Below, in pieces: positions 61,435-64,000 of a stretch of DNA of 64,000 bases. Below the pieces are notes generated by a model. It had not been told where the DNA came from. It saw only the letters and a program-made list of their open reading frames with translations, and ran no database searches. The stretch covers positions 77,911,545-77,975,544 of the forward strand of contig NC_090025.1 in assembly GCF_037176765.1 (NCBI RefSeq), read 5' to 3'. Source of the DNA: Anolis sagrei (Eukaryota > Chordata > Lepidosauria > Squamata > Anolidae). Each line of letters opens with the position of its first letter. The first letter of the stretch is position 1. The translations under genes were made by a program, and so were the position numbers.

Positions 61435-62587
61435 CAGTGGTTCCCAACTTGTGGTCCATGGACCACCAGTGGTCACCAAGAACTAAAATATGGTCCGTGG
61501 CCTCACCATTACTACACTGTTGCAACGAGAACAACTGGTCTCGAAAAACCCATCCTTTTGCAATGAGGATGTCAGGAGAGGAGAGGCTGACTACCCACAA
61601 AAGGTGCAACAACAAGCCTCCTGACTACTATTTCTCCTCCCCCTTCCTCCCCCTAAGCCGTTCCATGTGGCACCTGGAAGCAGGGGTGCCTTGGTGTCTT
61701 CGTTTTTAGGCCTGTTCCTAAGGTTATTTGGAGTGCTGATTCAGAAAATTCCATTGGATAGGCCACATCAGCTCTAGATTATTAAATATGGTTTTCTGTG
61801 GGTGAGCAGAAGGCAACTACTGGATGGCATATGTTCTGTATCAGAAACTAGAGCTGATGCGATCTATCCAATGCAATTTTTTTGAATCAGCACCCCAAAT
61901 AACCAAACCGAATCTAAAGTTGACAAAAAAAAACTGGTTCATAACCCTTTTGGTACCAATATTATTTATTTATTTATTTATTTGAGATATTTATTTAAAT
62001 TTGTTTATTTAAAACATTTATATTCCACCCTTCTCACCCCAAGGGGGGCTCAGGATGGAGTACATTGTATATACGGCAAACATTCAATGCCGGGACAAGA
62101 ATTCATATGAATATACATAAACATTAAAAACATTTATCAAAATATTTAAAAAAACACTGTTTAAAACCGTCATTGGTCATCTGTGTCAAATCTAAATTGG
62201 CCTGGTAAAGTTTCCTATCGTTGCCTTGTATGCCGCCCTTCAATATATTACATTATTAGCATAGTACAATATCAGTATTATATATTACTATATTGTACTA
62301 TACCATTATATTGTAATATTATTAGTAATATTACATGTAATGTAAAATATATAATTATAGTATCATATTATTAGTAGTATTATATTGTATTACATTATAA
62401 TATTATAAATATATGTATATACAATATATTACATTACATTACATTATTAGCATAGCACAGGAGACAAGGTGGAACTGCCCCCTGCCCCCCCCCCCCTTCA
62501 CTCTGGCCCAGAGCAGCAGTTGGTGCTAGGGGGAGGGTGGTCCCTGGTCAAGTGGTCCCTGGTCAAAAAAAAGGTTGGGAACCACTG
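61435..62587. mobile_element. hAT element with 8-bp target duplication and internal L2 tail
   Basis: Ends CAGTGGTTCCCAACTTG and GTTGGGAACCACTG, flanked by ATATAGAT (61427-61434 and 62588-62595). The interior shares GGTTATTTGGAGTGCTGATT with 14139-14462. An L2-like 3' tail (61958-62240) and an AT-rich stretch (62250-62450) are nested. C tract near 62482-62497. Confidence 0.9.
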
Positions 62588-62769
62588 ATATAGATGATGA
62601 TAAAGTTGTTGCCATCCACATTTACCCATAAACTTGGTGTCTGGTCTCTGTCTTGGTGCACATTGGATTCAACCTTGTCCAATCCTTGTCGCATTATAAT
62701 TTGGGTAACATTTTGAAATGGACAGCAAGCATTATAATTTGGATAATATTTTGAACTGGACAGCAATTT

Positions 62770-63585
62770 GAACAGCAGTTTCCCCGTATCTTGGGAAGTC
62801 GGATCTGGCCACGGTGGTCCACGCTCTTGTTACATCCCGGATAGATTACTGCAACGCACTCTACGTGGGGTTGCCTTTGAAGACTGTTCGGAAACTTCAA
62901 TTAGTCCAGCGGGAGGCAGCCAGATTGCTCACCGGAGCGTCATACAGGGAGCATACCACCCCCCTGCTATGTCAGCTCCACTGGCTGCCAATCCAGTTCC
63001 GAGAACAATTCAAAGTGCTGGTTTTGACCTACAAAACCCTATACGATTCCGGCCCAGCATATCTGTCCGAATGCATCTCCCTTTACGTCCCATCTCAGAG
63101 TTTGAGATCCTCTGGGGAGGCCCTGCTCTCGACCCCGCCTCTGTCACAAGTGAGATTGGCAGGGACGAGGAGCAGGACCTTCTCAGTGGTGGCCCCTCAC
63201 CTATGGAATTCACTCCCCGGGGAGATCAGATCAGCAACATCCCTCCTTTCATTCAGAAAGAAATTAAAGACATGGATGTGGGACCAGGCGTTTGGGCAAT
63301 CTGGCAGATGAATAAGGGACTGTGACGATAGATAGGAACTGGACAAGGTAGAGCGAAATATGAATTCTGAGTTGGCGAACGCTGTGTCTGAGATTGGCTA
63401 TTGAATGTGTGATATATTGTTGTTTTTAATTGTTTTAATTGTTGACCATTTAATTGCTGGTTTTATATGTTATTGTATTTGTGTAGGCACCAAGATGTGC
63501 CTTTTGTAAGCCGCCCTGAGTCCCCCCTCGGGGGTGAGAAGGGCGGGGTATAAGTACACGAAATAAATAAATAAATAAATAAATA
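62770..63585 (+). mobile_element. L2 LINE, 3' end with open ORF2 tail
   Basis: Frame 62814-63311 codes VTSRIDYCNALYVGLPLKTV, RKLQLVQREAARLLTGASYR, LCQLHWLPIQFREQFKVLVL and HLWNSLPGEIRSATSLLSFR: the C-terminal block of L2 ORF2, without stops. 3' UTR ends AAGCCGCCCTGAGTCCCCCC and GGGCGGGGTATAAGTACACG, then AAAT repeats. A fairly young copy. Confidence 0.9.
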
Positions 63586-63825
63586 TTTGGACTTTATTTG
63601 GACTGTATTTTTAAGACAGTTTACTTTCTCGAGGACTACGAGATAACCAAGTAGCACTCAGACTTGCAATTTCTTTGTGTGGTTTATATGCAGTGTATTT
63701 ACACGGTTTATGTTAACATAGTTCTGTTTGGATAACAGTTTGCAACTTGTATTTTGTCTTTGCACATTGGACTGCTCCCATTTACTCTATTGGGAAATCA
63801 AAACTAATGAAATAGAGCTACTTCT

Positions 63826-63960
63826 CGTATTTATTTATGTATTTATTTAGAATATTTGTACCCTGCCCTTCTCACCACCACCACCCCCCCCCCGGGGGGG
63901 GGGGGCTCAGGGCGGCTTCCAATTGGCAGTAACTCGATGCCCCAATATATACATAATAAA
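63826..63960 (-). mobile_element. L2-type 3' tail
   Basis: TTATTTAGAATATTTGTACC, CTGCCCTTCTCACC and GGGCTCAGGGCGGCTTCC, with mixed C and G tracts at 63885-63905. Confidence 0.65.
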
Positions 63961-64000
63961 AACAGTCAATAATTATAAATAGTTAAAACCATTAAAACAA

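Noticed and set aside
62814-63311. 165-codon frame as a host gene
   Set aside because: It is the C-terminal block of L2 ORF2, followed by the L2 3' UTR and AAAT tail.

Overview
The window is vertebrate nuclear DNA, almost certainly from a squamate reptile and probably an iguanian-type lizard. Three host genes are present, and their order and directions match the conserved GNPDA2 - GUF1 - YIPF7 block known from human 4p12. Spliced exons with GT/AG borders, tRNA- and 5S-derived reptile SINEs, BovB, CR1 and L2 LINEs, Penelope-like elements, hAT and pogo-type DNA transposons and Helitrons support the assignment. No RNA gene that looks functional and no CRISPR array was seen.

Layout. 1-9.4 kb: the last five coding exons of GNPDA2 (+ strand; glucosamine-6-phosphate deaminase), whose first exon(s) lie left of the window, followed by a 3' UTR of up to about 1.4 kb that contains a GC-rich foldback element. 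10.1-41.6 kb: all of GUF1 (- strand; mitochondrial translation factor EF4/LepA). Its 17 coding exons add up to 1998 nt (665 codons plus stop), preceded by a non-coding first exon in a GC-rich promoter near 41.5-41.65 kb. The two genes are tail to tail, with candidate poly(A) sites about 0.65 kb apart. 41.7-60.9 kb: an intergenic or 5'-intronic stretch made almost wholly of transposons. 60920-61036: the first coding exon of YIPF7 (+ strand), divergent from GUF1. 61-64 kb: YIPF7 intron 1, with a hAT element and an L2 LINE.

Mobile DNA dominates everything else. Many insertions can be dated relative to each other, because one element interrupts another and target duplications are visible. Helitrons make up about 7 kb (11%): five insertions, all between A and T, all TC...CTAG, all with the same 3' hairpin core (GCGTGGCAGGG-ACAGCTAG). 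One is a head-to-tail dimer of about 3.5 kb inside an L1 that is itself in a GUF1 intron. Penelope-like elements occur three times as palindromes, one with arms of about 610 bp that are about 99% identical. A solo LTR with a perfect 5-bp target duplication carries an uninterrupted 181-codon acidic reading frame in its U3 part. An inverted duplication of about 250 bp at 54.6/56.2 kb matches no element I recognise.

The genes do not form one pathway: GNPDA2 acts in cytosolic hexosamine catabolism, GUF1 in mitochondrial translation, and YIPF7 in Golgi/ER membrane traffic. The most novel material lies in the repeat architecture: the Helitron dimer with its frame-preserving 129-bp minisatellite, the recurrent Penelope palindromes, the LTR reading frame and the unexplained inverted duplication.
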